Below, piece after piece: positions 24,840 through 32,538 of a stretch of 64,000 nt of DNA (position 1 is the stretch's first letter; every line of letters begins with the position of its first letter). Origin of the DNA: Geminicoccus harenae (lineage in GTDB: Bacteria > Pseudomonadota > Alphaproteobacteria > Geminicoccales > Geminicoccaceae); NCBI RefSeq assembly GCF_019800005.1, contig NZ_JABGCL010000003.1:1-64000 (forward strand), read 5' to 3'. The notes under the pieces are model-generated. The model was not told where the DNA came from and did not search any database. It saw only the letters and a program-made list of their open reading frames with translations. The position numbers and the translations under genes are program-made.

Positions 24840-24911
24840 GCGGGCGGGACACTCCGGGCGGACGCCGCGCGAGCCCGCATGTCGCGCGGCGTCCCTGGAT
24901 GACAGCTTGGT

Positions 24912-25667
24912 TCAGATGCCCTGGCCGCCGGACACCTCGATCCGCTGGGCGTTGATCCAGCGATTGTCCGCGGACAGCAGGCTCGCGATCATCCGGCCGA
25001 TATCGTCCGGCAGGCCGACGCGGCCGAGTGCGGTCATGTCGGCGAAGACCTTGTTGATCTCCGGGTTGTCCCGGACCGCGCCGCCGCCGAAGTCGGTCTC
25101 GATGGCGCCCGGCGCCACCGAGTTGACCGCGATCCCGCGGCTGCCCAGTTCCTTGGCCAGGTAGCGGGTCAGCACCTCGACGGCCCCCTTGACCGCCGAA
25201 TAGACGGCAAAGCCGGGATAGGACACCCGGGTCAGGCCGGAGGACAGGTTCACGATGCGCCCGCCGTCCACGATCAGCGGCAACAGCGTCTGGGTGAGGA
25301 AGTAGACGCCCTTGAAGTGGACATCGACCAGCCGGTCGAACTGCGCCTCGGTCGTCTCGCCGATCGGCGTGAAGTCGCCATGGCCGGCATTGTTCACGAG
25401 ATGATCGAAGGTGTCGCGCTGCCATGTCTCGCGCAGGGCGATCCGCAGGCGCTCGGCAAACGGAGCGAAGGCGGCGACGTCGCCGGTGTCGAGCTGCAAG
25501 GCAACCGCCCGGCGCCCCATCGCCTGGATCTCGGCGACCGCGGTCTGCGCATCCTCCCGCCGGCTCTGGTAGGTGAGGATGACGTCGCCGCCGTGGCGGG
25601 CGATGCTGAGCGCGGTGTTGCGGCCGAGGCCGCGGCTGGCACCGGTAACGAGGGTGATCTTGGTCAT
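24912..25667 (-). CDS. short-chain dehydrogenase/reductase (SDR)
   Basis: Encodes 251 aa from ATG 25667 (seven bases after AGGAG); the preceding ATG at 25670 is equally in frame. Classical SDR features are LVTGASRGLGRNTA (NADP-type Gly motif with Arg), LVNNAGHGDF, catalytic NLSSGLTRVSYPGFAVYSAVK (Ser, Tyr and Lys, quoted region about 137-156 in parts), PGAIETDFGGG, and C-terminal VSGGQGI. Substrate unknown. The gene is divergent from an AraC-type regulator with 134 bases between, an arrangement typical of a regulator controlling its neighbour, and the broken metallo-hydrolase follows. Confidence 0.85.
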   Translation of the reverse strand: MTKITLVTGASRGLGRNTALSIARHGGDVILTYQSRREDAQTAVAEIQAMGRRAVALQLDTGDVAAFAPFAERLRIALRETWQRDTFDHLVNNAGHGDFTPIGETTEAQFDRLVDVHFKGVYFLTQTLLPLIVDGGRIVNLSSGLTRVSYPGFAVYSAVKGAVEVLTRYLAKELGSRGIAVNSVAPGAIETDFGGGAVRDNPEINKVFADMTALGRVGLPDDIGRMIASLLSADNRWINAQRIEVSGGQGI

Positions 25668-25801
25668 CATCCGACTCCTGTGGGGGTGACTGCCCGGATA
25701 TCGCGCCAGGAGGCCGGCCGTGGTTGCCAGGAACCCGACGTTCTTTGCCTGATCCTCCGAAGTGAGTTCACGGAGCAATCCGTTCTGGAGTAGGAACAGG
25801 C

Positions 25802-26695
25802 ATGGACGACTCCCTGCTCAAAGCCGTTCGTCGCTACACCGAGGCCTGTGCCGACCCGGCCGGCATCGCTCGGACTCCCATCCCCAGCCTGACGACCATT
25901 CGGGCGACCGCGCCCAGCGGGCTGCAATATGACATCTCCCGGCCGCTCGTCTGTCTCGTGCTGCAGGGGACCAAGCAGGTCACGATGGGGAGTCAGGCCT
26001 TCACGTTCACCGCCGGCGACTCGCTGCTGATCACGGCGGACGTGCCGACCGTCAGCCAGATCATGCGTGCAAACGTCGTGGCGCCCTATCTTTCGCTCGT
26101 CCTGGACCTCGATCTGGCGCTGATCGCCGAGCTGGTGGAGGCCATGAAGCTGGTGCCGGCCGAGGACGGTGGGCCGGTGCGGGTCGAACCCACCGATGCC
26201 GAGGTCGCGGACGCGGCGCTGCGGCTGATGCGCCTGCTCGAGCGCCCGGCATCGGTGCCGGTGCTGCAGGCCCAGCTCCTGCGCGAGATGCACTACTGGC
26301 TGCTGGCTGGCCGGCACGGGCCGGCGATCCGGCGCCTCGGCTGGCCGGGCGGCCATGCGCAGCGGGTGGCGCGCGCGGTGGCGGTGCTCCGGGCCGAGTT
26401 CACGCAGCCCTTGCCGGTCGAGCGCTTGGCGGCGGTCGCCGGGATGAGCCCGTCCTCGTTCCACCAGCACTTCCGCGCCGTCACCTCGCTCTCGCCCCTG
26501 CAGTTCCAGAAGCAGCTGCGCCTGATCGAGGCGCGGCGGCTGATGCTGTCGGAAGGCAGGGCCGTGAGCAGTGCGGCGTTCGCGGTCGGCTACGAGAGCG
26601 TGTCGCAGTTCACCCGGGAGTACCGCCGGATGTTCGGCCTGCCGCCGGTCCGGGAAACGTCCATGGCGCGGCGGAGCGAGGCAGCGGCGGCATGA
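25802..26695 (+). CDS. AraC-family transcriptional regulator
   Basis: Encodes 297 aa. The N-terminal AraC_N cupin domain (about 15-180: LVCLVLQGTKQVTMG, GDSLLITADVPTVS, LSLVLDLD) would sense a ligand. The C-terminal double helix-turn-helix (about 195-290) has LPVERLAAVAGMSPSSFHQH and FAVGYESVSQFTREYRRMFG, the usual second-helix signature. This subfamily is often beside an SDR or oxidoreductase gene that it activates, as here. The inducer is unknown. Confidence 0.87.
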   Translation: MDDSLLKAVRRYTEACADPAGIARTPIPSLTTIRATAPSGLQYDISRPLVCLVLQGTKQVTMGSQAFTFTAGDSLLITADVPTVSQIMRANVVAPYLSLVLDLDLALIAELVEAMKLVPAEDGGPVRVEPTDAEVADAALRLMRLLERPASVPVLQAQLLREMHYWLLAGRHGPAIRRLGWPGGHAQRVARAVAVLRAEFTQPLPVERLAAVAGMSPSSFHQHFRAVTSLSPLQFQKQLRLIEARRLMLSEGRAVSSAAFAVGYESVSQFTREYRRMFGLPPVRETSMARRSEAAAA

Positions 26696-26716
26696 GCCGG
26701 CCGGATCATGCGCCGG

Positions 26717-27109
26717 TCAGACCTCCACCCCGTAATCCGCCAGCTCCGGCAGCATCGCCTCGACCACGAAGTCCACGAAGGCTTCGGGCGCATCCAGGTA
26801 GAACTCGCGTGTCGAATAGCTGCCGACCTCCGCCGTGACCCCGCGCTCGCGCAGCCATGCCGCCAGCTTCTCCAGCTCGGCCCGCGGCGTGTCGCTCAGG
26901 AACGAGACCTGCGACAGGCGCTTGTCGGCATCGCGTCCTGTCTCGGGGCTGTGGTTGAGCTGCAGGTCGACATTGGTGCCGGGCTGGCGCATCCACACCG
27001 ACCGCTCGGTCCGGCGCAGCTCGACGAAGCCCAGCTCCGCCTGGAACATCGAGACCACCGTGTCGAAGTGCTCCGGCGCCACGCGCTGGGCCATGTGATT
27101 GAACTTCAT
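26717..27109 (-). CDS. VOC/glyoxalase-like small protein
   Basis: Encodes 130 aa. Start HMAQRVAPEHFDTVVSMF, QAELGFVELRRTERSVWM and DLQLNHSPE fit one or two beta-alpha-beta-beta-beta modules of the vicinal oxygen chelate fold, but metal ligands are not clear. It is the last gene of the Liv-type operon, starting ten bases after livM, so it may modify or bind the transported compound. Function unknown. Confidence 0.6.
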   Translation of the reverse strand: MKFNHMAQRVAPEHFDTVVSMFQAELGFVELRRTERSVWMRQPGTNVDLQLNHSPETGRDADKRLSQVSFLSDTPRAELEKLAAWLRERGVTAEVGSYSTREFYLDAPEAFVDFVVEAMLPELADYGVEV

Positions 27110-27119
27110 CCGTCTGTCC

Positions 27120-28202
27120 TCAGCTTCGGGCCGTGGCCTCGGTCGTGGTAAGTGGAGGGGCCATGGCCCTGCGGCTGGAGCCCAGGCCCGGCAGCCTGAG
27201 CTCGCGCGAGCCGGTCAGCCCCTTGGGTCGGAAGATCAGGATCAGCGCCATGCCGATGCCGAGTGCTATCTCCTGCGAGCCCTCGGGCAGGGCCAGGACC
27301 GATTCGCCCACCGCCACGCCGGACTCCAGGAAGCGGAAGAACTCGACGAACACGGTGACCGCGAACACGCCGACAATGGCGCCGGTGACGCTGCCCATCC
27401 CGCCGATGATGAGCATGGCGAGCGTGATGAAGGTGAGCTGCAGGTAGAACATGTCCACCGTCGCCACGCCCAGGAACTGCACGAAGAGCGCACCGCCGAT
27501 GCCGACGATGAAGGCGGAAAGGACGAAGGCGGCCAGCCGCACCCGCACGATGCTGACACCCGAGGCACGGGCCGCGACCGGATCGTCCCGGGTCGCGCGC
27601 AGCATCAGGCCGAAGCGCGAGCCCTTGAACCAGAAGGCCAGCACGATGGCGCCCAGCGCGAAGGCGAGCCCGGTCCAGGGGCCGACCACGGTCGGAATGC
27701 CGATGATCGAGCTGACGCCTGCGGTCACCGAATCCCAGTTGGAATAGACATTGTTGACGATCGCCAGGAAGGCGAAGGTCGCGATCGACGCGGCGATGCC
27801 GGACAGGCGCAGGATCACGGCACCGAACACCAGCGCCACGGCCGCCGCCAGCACGGCACCGCCGGCCACCGCCACCCAGAACGGGTACTGCGCCTGCTGC
27901 AGGAAGACCGGCAGGCCGGTCAGCATGAGCTGCTTCCACATCGGGTTGCAGGTGGCCCAGGCGGCGGCATAGGCGGCGATGCACATGAAGCCGATATGGC
28001 CGAACGACACCACGCCGGAATTGCCGATGAACACCGACAGCCCGACCACCACGATCAGGCGGACCAGGGCTTCGGTGACCGTCAGCGCCATCTCGTCGTT
28101 GCCGAGCAGCGCCACCAGCGCCGTGATCGCGGTGACGCCCAGGAGGAGGGCGAGCACCGGCAGGGCCGCGCGCAGGAAGCGGCGTTGGGCGGTGTCGGTC
28201 AT
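27120..28202 (-). CDS. livM: branched-chain amino acid-type ABC permease (LivM family)
   Basis: Encodes 360 aa with about ten hydrophobic segments. Family features are GNSGVVSFGHIGFMCIAAYAA-type stretch (about 60-80), the EAA-like loop MLRATRDDPVAARASGV, and GGMGSVTGAIVGVFAV near the C-terminus. It forms the membrane channel with LivH. ATGA overlap with livH shows coupling. Liv-type importers carry branched-chain amino acids, amides, urea and other small polar molecules, so the true substrate is open; neighbours suggest an amide or amino compound. Confidence 0.85.
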   Translation of the reverse strand: MTDTAQRRFLRAALPVLALLLGVTAITALVALLGNDEMALTVTEALVRLIVVVGLSVFIGNSGVVSFGHIGFMCIAAYAAAWATCNPMWKQLMLTGLPVFLQQAQYPFWVAVAGGAVLAAAVALVFGAVILRLSGIAASIATFAFLAIVNNVYSNWDSVTAGVSSIIGIPTVVGPWTGLAFALGAIVLAFWFKGSRFGLMLRATRDDPVAARASGVSIVRVRLAAFVLSAFIVGIGGALFVQFLGVATVDMFYLQLTFITLAMLIIGGMGSVTGAIVGVFAVTVFVEFFRFLESGVAVGESVLALPEGSQEIALGIGMALILIFRPKGLTGSRELRLPGLGSSRRAMAPPLTTTEATARS

Positions 28203-29113
28203 ACGCGCTCCACGAGGGCTTTGGTGGGAACCAGGCCGGCCGGCCGGAACAGTAGCATCAGGATGACGATGCCGAACACGAAGCTGTCGCGGAACGGCCG
28301 GAGATCGTCCGGCAGGTAGGCCTGGAGGAACACGGAAGCGAAGGCCACGGCAAAGCCGCCGGTCGCCGCCCCGATCAGGCTGCCCATGCCGCCCACCACG
28401 GTGGCGATGAAGGCGAACAGCATGAGCGGCACGCCCATGGTCTGGCTGAGCGTGCCGGTCTGCGACAGGAGCAGGAGCGAGGCCACCGCCGCCAGCACGC
28501 CGGAGATCGCGAACGCCAGGCCGATCACGAGATTGCCGCGCACGCCGAGATAGCGGGCCATGCGGAAGTCCTCGGCGGCAGCCCGCATCTGGATGCCCAG
28601 GGCCGTCCGCTTGAGCAGCAGCGTCAGCCCGCCCATCAGGACGAGCGTGGCCAGGATGGTGACGATCTGCAAGAGCGGGATGCGCAGGCCGCTCACCGCG
28701 ATCTGGTAGTTCAGGTTCGACCAGAGATCGACGCTCTTGGGCCGCGAGCCGTAGAACATCAGGATCACGTTCTGGATCACGAAGCTGACCGCGAACGACG
28801 CGATCATGAGCGTGGCGGGGTCGGCGCGGCGGATGTGGCGGAACACCAGGAGGTCGGAGAGCAGGGCTGCCGCCACCACGATCACCGCCACCGCGATGAT
28901 CACCATGAACCAGGGCCAGCCGCCGATGAACAGGGTGGCGACCGCCTCGGTGGAGGGGATGATCAGCGCATAGGCACCAAGCGTGATCAGGTCGCCATAG
29001 GCGAAGTTGATCAGCCGCAGGATGCCGAACAGGAGGCCAATACCCAGTGCGGCCAGCGCATAGAGGCTGCCCAGCGACAAGGCGTCGATGAAGGTCTGCG
29101 CGAAGTTGATCAT
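28199..29113 (-). CDS. livH: branched-chain amino acid-type ABC permease (LivH family)
   Basis: Encodes 304 aa. Typical LivH features are DALSLGSLYALAALGIGLLF near the N-terminus, LRLINFAYGDLITLGAY, the cytoplasmic loop QMRAAAEDFRMARYLGV, and VVGGMGSLIGAATGGFAVAF. It pairs with LivM and is joined by four-base overlaps to livF upstream and livM downstream. Confidence 0.87.
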   Translation of the reverse strand: MINFAQTFIDALSLGSLYALAALGIGLLFGILRLINFAYGDLITLGAYALIIPSTEAVATLFIGGWPWFMVIIAVAVIVVAAALLSDLLVFRHIRRADPATLMIASFAVSFVIQNVILMFYGSRPKSVDLWSNLNYQIAVSGLRIPLLQIVTILATLVLMGGLTLLLKRTALGIQMRAAAEDFRMARYLGVRGNLVIGLAFAISGVLAAVASLLLLSQTGTLSQTMGVPLMLFAFIATVVGGMGSLIGAATGGFAVAFASVFLQAYLPDDLRPFRDSFVFGIVILMLLFRPAGLVPTKALVERV

Positions 29114-29856
29114 GCCGCGGCCTCGCTCGTGGCAGGGGTGTGGTGCTCGTCGAAGCCGAAATAGGCGCGGGTGATGGCCTCGCCGTCCTGCAGGTCGGCG
29201 GTGTTGCCGTGCAGGAGGATGCGGCCGTTGCGCAGCACGTAGATCCGCTCGCTGAACTTCAGCATCCGGTCGGAGCTCTGCTCGTTGACCAGCAGGGTCA
29301 GGCCGCGCTCGGCGCGCAGCGCCAGCAGCGTCGAATAGACCGTGTCGACGATCTTGGGTGCAAGGCCCAGGGACGGCTCGTCGACCATGACCAGGCGCGG
29401 CCTGGTCATCAGTGCGCGGGCGATCACCAGCATCTGCTGCTCGCCCCCGGACAGCCGGCCGGCCGGCTGGCGCCAGCGCTCCTTCAGTCGCGGGAAGTAG
29501 CCCAGCAACTGCTCGGCGTCGCGTTGCGCATGGCGCTGGTCGCTCATGGCATAGGTGCCGATGAACAAATTCTCCTCGACAGTCAGCGTACCGAACACGT
29601 GGCGGCCTTCCGGCACCAGCGAGATGCCGAGCCGTGCGATGTTCTCCGCACGCATCCCCACCAGATCCTTGCCGTCGAAGCGGATGCGCCCGCGCTTAGG
29701 CGGCACGCCGCCGGCGATCGCCGCCAGCAGGGTCGACTTGCCGGCACCGTTGGGGCCGACCACGCAGACCGCCTCGCGCTCCTTCACCGAGATGGCGACC
29801 CCGGCCAGTGCGGTGGTGCCGCCATAGCTGACCGCCAGATCCTCGACCTCCAGCAT
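29110..29856 (-). CDS. livF: Liv-type ABC transporter ATPase (LivF family)
   Basis: Encodes 248 aa from ATG 29856, which overlaps the livG stop by one base. Walker A is VGPNGAGKSTLL, Q-loop region LVPEGRHVFGTLTVEEN, signature LSGGEQQML, Walker B RLVMVDEPSLGL, then a switch region LLVNEQSS. The usual switch His is replaced (VNEQSSDR rather than VEQN), which is normal for LivF-type proteins. It drives the importer together with LivG. Confidence 0.87.
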   Translation of the reverse strand: MLEVEDLAVSYGGTTALAGVAISVKEREAVCVVGPNGAGKSTLLAAIAGGVPPKRGRIRFDGKDLVGMRAENIARLGISLVPEGRHVFGTLTVEENLFIGTYAMSDQRHAQRDAEQLLGYFPRLKERWRQPAGRLSGGEQQMLVIARALMTRPRLVMVDEPSLGLAPKIVDTVYSTLLALRAERGLTLLVNEQSSDRMLKFSERIYVLRNGRILLHGNTADLQDGEAITRAYFGFDEHHTPATSEAAA

Positions 29857-30656
29857 CAGTGATGGCCCTCCGCCATTTCGAGCTGCTTCTCGCCCTCGCC
29901 GCCCAGATAGGCGGCCAGCACCTTCTTGTTGCGCTGGATCTCGGCCGGCGTGCCCTCGGCGATGGACCGGCCGCTGTCCAGGACATGGATGAAGTCGCAG
30001 GTGCCCATGACCATGCGCATGTTGTGCTCGATGAGCAGGACCCCGCAGGTGAAGGTCTTGGGGATGTCCAGGACGATCTGCGAAAGCTCGTCGCATTCGG
30101 CATCCGCCATGCCCGCCGCGGGCTCGTCGAGCAGGAGGAAGGCCGGGCCCAGGAACAGGGCACGGGCGATGCCGACCCGGCGCTCGTCGGTATAGGGCAG
30201 GGTGCCCGCCACGATGTCGGCCTTGTCGGCCATGCCCAGCCAGGCCAGCAGCTCCATGGCGAGGTGGTGGGCCTGGCGCCGGCCCAGCCCCATGCCGGTG
30301 CCGGTCACCTCGACATTCTCGACGACGGTGAGGTCCTTGAACAGCCGCCCGGCCTGGAAGGTCCGCGCCACGCCCTGGTGCCGGAACCGCTCGGCACTCC
30401 AGCCGGCCGTGTCCTGGCCGCCTAAAAGGATGCTGCCCTCGGTGGGACGCTGGAAGCCGGTCAGGCAGTTGACCAGCGTGGTCTTGCCGGCCCCGTTCGG
30501 CCCGATCAGGCCTAGGATCTTCTCCCGCTCCAGGCAGAGCGTCACGTCACCGATCGCGGTGAGCCCGCCGAAGCGGACGGAAACACCCTGCGCCGCGAGG
30601 CTGGCCGCCTGCGACTGCTCGACCCCGGTGGCGGTCATGGTCGGTCTTCTGGTCAT
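29856..30656 (-). CDS. livG: Liv-type ABC transporter ATPase (LivG family)
   Basis: Encodes 266 aa from ATG 30656 (GAGG about ten bases upstream); starts at 30674 or 30638 are possible. Walker A LIGPNGAGKTTLVNCL, FQAGRLFKDLTVVENV, Walker B FLLLDEPAAGM, and His switch LLIEHNMRMVMG. The signature loop is LPYTDERRVGIARAL rather than LSYGQQRRLEIARAL, a mild departure. First gene of the operon livG-livF-livH-livM-VOC. The operator-like TGTGATCACA lies 23 bases upstream of the start, in position to block the promoter or binding site. Confidence 0.85.
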   Translation of the reverse strand: MTRRPTMTATGVEQSQAASLAAQGVSVRFGGLTAIGDVTLCLEREKILGLIGPNGAGKTTLVNCLTGFQRPTEGSILLGGQDTAGWSAERFRHQGVARTFQAGRLFKDLTVVENVEVTGTGMGLGRRQAHHLAMELLAWLGMADKADIVAGTLPYTDERRVGIARALFLGPAFLLLDEPAAGMADAECDELSQIVLDIPKTFTCGVLLIEHNMRMVMGTCDFIHVLDSGRSIAEGTPAEIQRNKKVLAAYLGGEGEKQLEMAEGHH

Positions 30657-30678
30657 TTCGACGCCACCTCGCATCGCG

Positions 30679-30688
30679 TGTGATCACA
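30679..30688. promoter_or_regulatory. TGTGATCACA operator, livG / binding-protein divergent gap
   Basis: Exact 10-bp palindrome in the 234-base gap between livG (minus) and the binding-protein gene (plus). The same exact word occurs at 48036, 49773 and 54297, always between genes. See the regulon finding. Confidence 0.65.
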
Positions 30689-30890
30689 AAACGAAGCTCC
30701 CTGTTGGGCACATACTGGGAGCGGAGCTGGAATTTTGTCCACGCGGATGCAGCAAGAACCGTGCAAGTCCTCGGCAGGCTGCGCCTGGGCCGTTGCCAGC
30801 CGGCTTGGTACGTGGCTTGCTCGTACCCCTGGCGAATGCCCGCCTGCCGCGCAGGCCGGCCGCACAGCACCTACAGGGGGACGTAAACGA

Positions 30891-32096
30891 ATGGTCGCAT
30901 CGAGATTGCTGGGGGGGCTGGCGCTTGGCGCAGCACTGACGATGGGCGCCCTGCCGTCCATGGCCGCCGACGAGATCGTGCTCGGCTTCGCGGTCGCCGA
31001 TTCCGGCGCCATGAACGCCTATGACAGCGATTCGAAGAAGATGGCGCTGCTCTGGATGGAGGAGCAGAACGCCAAGGGCGGCGTGCTCGGCAGGCAGCTC
31101 AAGGAGGTGTCGGCCGATACCAAGTCCGACCGGGTCGAGGGTGCGAAGGCCGGCCAGCGCGTCCTGCGCGAGGGTGCCGTGGTGGTCTTCGCCACCTGCG
31201 ACTACGACTATGGCGCGCCGGCCGCCCTGCAGGCGCAGCAGGCCGGCGTCATCTCCGTGTTCCTGTGCGCGGGCGATCCCAAGGCGGGGGTGATGGGGGT
31301 AGGTCCCCTGTCGTTCACCTCGTCGAATGCCGCCCAGGTCGAGGGTGCCACGCTCGCCGAGTGGGGCATGGAGAAGAAGGGCTACAAGACCGCCTATGTC
31401 CTGCTCGACGAGACGCTCGAGTACAACAAGTCGGCCTGCGCGGGCTTCGACTGGCGGTTCCCGAATGTCGGCGGCGAGATCGTCGGCCGCGACGTGTTCA
31501 AGGGCAGCGATGCCTCCATCGCCTCGCAGATCACCCGCTTCCGCTCCGTGGCAGCCGAGAAGCCGGTCGACGTGCTGGTGCTCTGCTCCTCCATGCCGGG
31601 TGCCCCCGGTGCGCTCCGGCAGATCCGGGCGGCCGGCATCGACATCCCGGTGTTCGGCTCGCAGTCGATGGACGGGCTGTACTGGCAGGACGCCGTGCCC
31701 GGCCTGAAGGACTTCTATGTCCCGATCCAGGCCTCGGCCTATGGCGATGATCCCCGCCCCGAGGTGAACGAGCTGGCCGAGCGCTTCGAGAAGCGCTGGG
31801 GTGCCCGTCCCGCCACCCAGTATGCCTTCCCGATCTGGGCCTTCATGGAACTGTGGGCCAAGGCGGTCGAGAAGGCCGGCACCACCGACGCGCAGCCGGT
31901 GGTCGACGTGATGAACAGCTTCAAGGACGAGCCGACCCTGCTCGGCCCCAGGACCTTCACGCCGATGCTGCACATCCAGGACCGGCCGCTGGAGCTGATC
32001 GCCGAGGTCGGCGGCGGCCAGGGCAAGGTGATCGACCAGTGGCGGATCGCCGAGCCGGTGCCGCAGGAGGTGCTCTACCGGCTGAAGACCGACTGA
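30891..32096 (+). CDS. Liv-type periplasmic substrate-binding protein
   Basis: Encodes 401 aa from ATG 30891 (AGGGGG upstream). Signal peptide MVASRLLGGLALGAALTMG with cleavage after AMA at about 26. Mature part is a type I periplasmic binding fold: EIVLGFAVADSGAMNAYD, NAKGGVLGRQLKEVSADTKS, VVFATCDYDYGAPAA, then VDVLVLCSSMPGAPGALRQI. The binding loops (CDYDYGAP) are not those of classical leucine-binding LivJ (which has SGST/PNS), so the ligand is probably another amino or amide compound. Divergent from the permease operon and sharing its operator gap. Confidence 0.83.
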   Translation: MVASRLLGGLALGAALTMGALPSMAADEIVLGFAVADSGAMNAYDSDSKKMALLWMEEQNAKGGVLGRQLKEVSADTKSDRVEGAKAGQRVLREGAVVVFATCDYDYGAPAALQAQQAGVISVFLCAGDPKAGVMGVGPLSFTSSNAAQVEGATLAEWGMEKKGYKTAYVLLDETLEYNKSACAGFDWRFPNVGGEIVGRDVFKGSDASIASQITRFRSVAAEKPVDVLVLCSSMPGAPGALRQIRAAGIDIPVFGSQSMDGLYWQDAVPGLKDFYVPIQASAYGDDPRPEVNELAERFEKRWGARPATQYAFPIWAFMELWAKAVEKAGTTDAQPVVDVMNSFKDEPTLLGPRTFTPMLHIQDRPLELIAEVGGGQGKVIDQWRIAEPVPQEVLYRLKTD

Positions 32097-32122
32097 TCCC
32101 GCCCCTTCGGTAAGGGGGACAC

Positions 32123-32145
32123 CCCCGCGGATGCCGGCCGCGGGG
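32123..32145. terminator. hairpin between convergent binding-protein and response-regulator genes
   Basis: Perfect 8-bp stem CCCCGCGG (32123-32130) with CCGCGGGG (32138-32145), 7-base loop, in a 61-base gap between converging genes. No T-run; a bidirectional terminator is inferred. Confidence 0.5.
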
Positions 32146-32157
32146 CGTCGTCCTGGT

Positions 32158-32538
32158 TCAGGGGGAGGGCATGAGCCGTGCTACGGCCTGGACGAGGCAA
32201 TCGTTCATCGCCGGCTTCTCGACCAGCACGTGGCCGCGGCAGCTCAGCAGTTCGGGCAGTCTCTGCCCGCTATAGAACAGGAACGGGATCTGCCGTTTCA
32301 TCAGGAGATGTGCGACGGGCTCGGTGGTTTCCGTGCCCAGGCGAAAGTCGAGCACCGCGACATCGATGTGGTCGCGCTGGGCGCTCGCCAGGGCTTCGGG
32401 CAAGGTGAACCACGGCCCGACCACCTGGGCCCCGACACTCTGGAAGGTCGCCTCGAGATCGAAGGCGATCAGGACCTCATCGTCCGCGATGAAGACCCTG
32501 GCTCCTTCCAGCCATGTGCTCCGGCCAGTCGTCCTCAT
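32158..32538 (-). CDS. single-domain response regulator
   Basis: Encodes 126 aa, a receiver domain only. Acidic pocket FIADDEVLI (Asp19, Asp20), phosphoacceptor VAVLDFRLG (Asp64), FLFYSG (Ser90) and VLVEKPA (Lys108) are all present. There is no output domain, so it probably acts as a phosphate sink or relays to another protein. Its first 62 bases lie inside the 3' end of the kinase gene in another frame, so the pair is tightly coupled and the kinase is the likely phosphodonor. Confidence 0.83.
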   Translation of the reverse strand: MRTTGRSTWLEGARVFIADDEVLIAFDLEATFQSVGAQVVGPWFTLPEALASAQRDHIDVAVLDFRLGTETTEPVAHLLMKRQIPFLFYSGQRLPELLSCRGHVLVEKPAMNDCLVQAVARLMPSP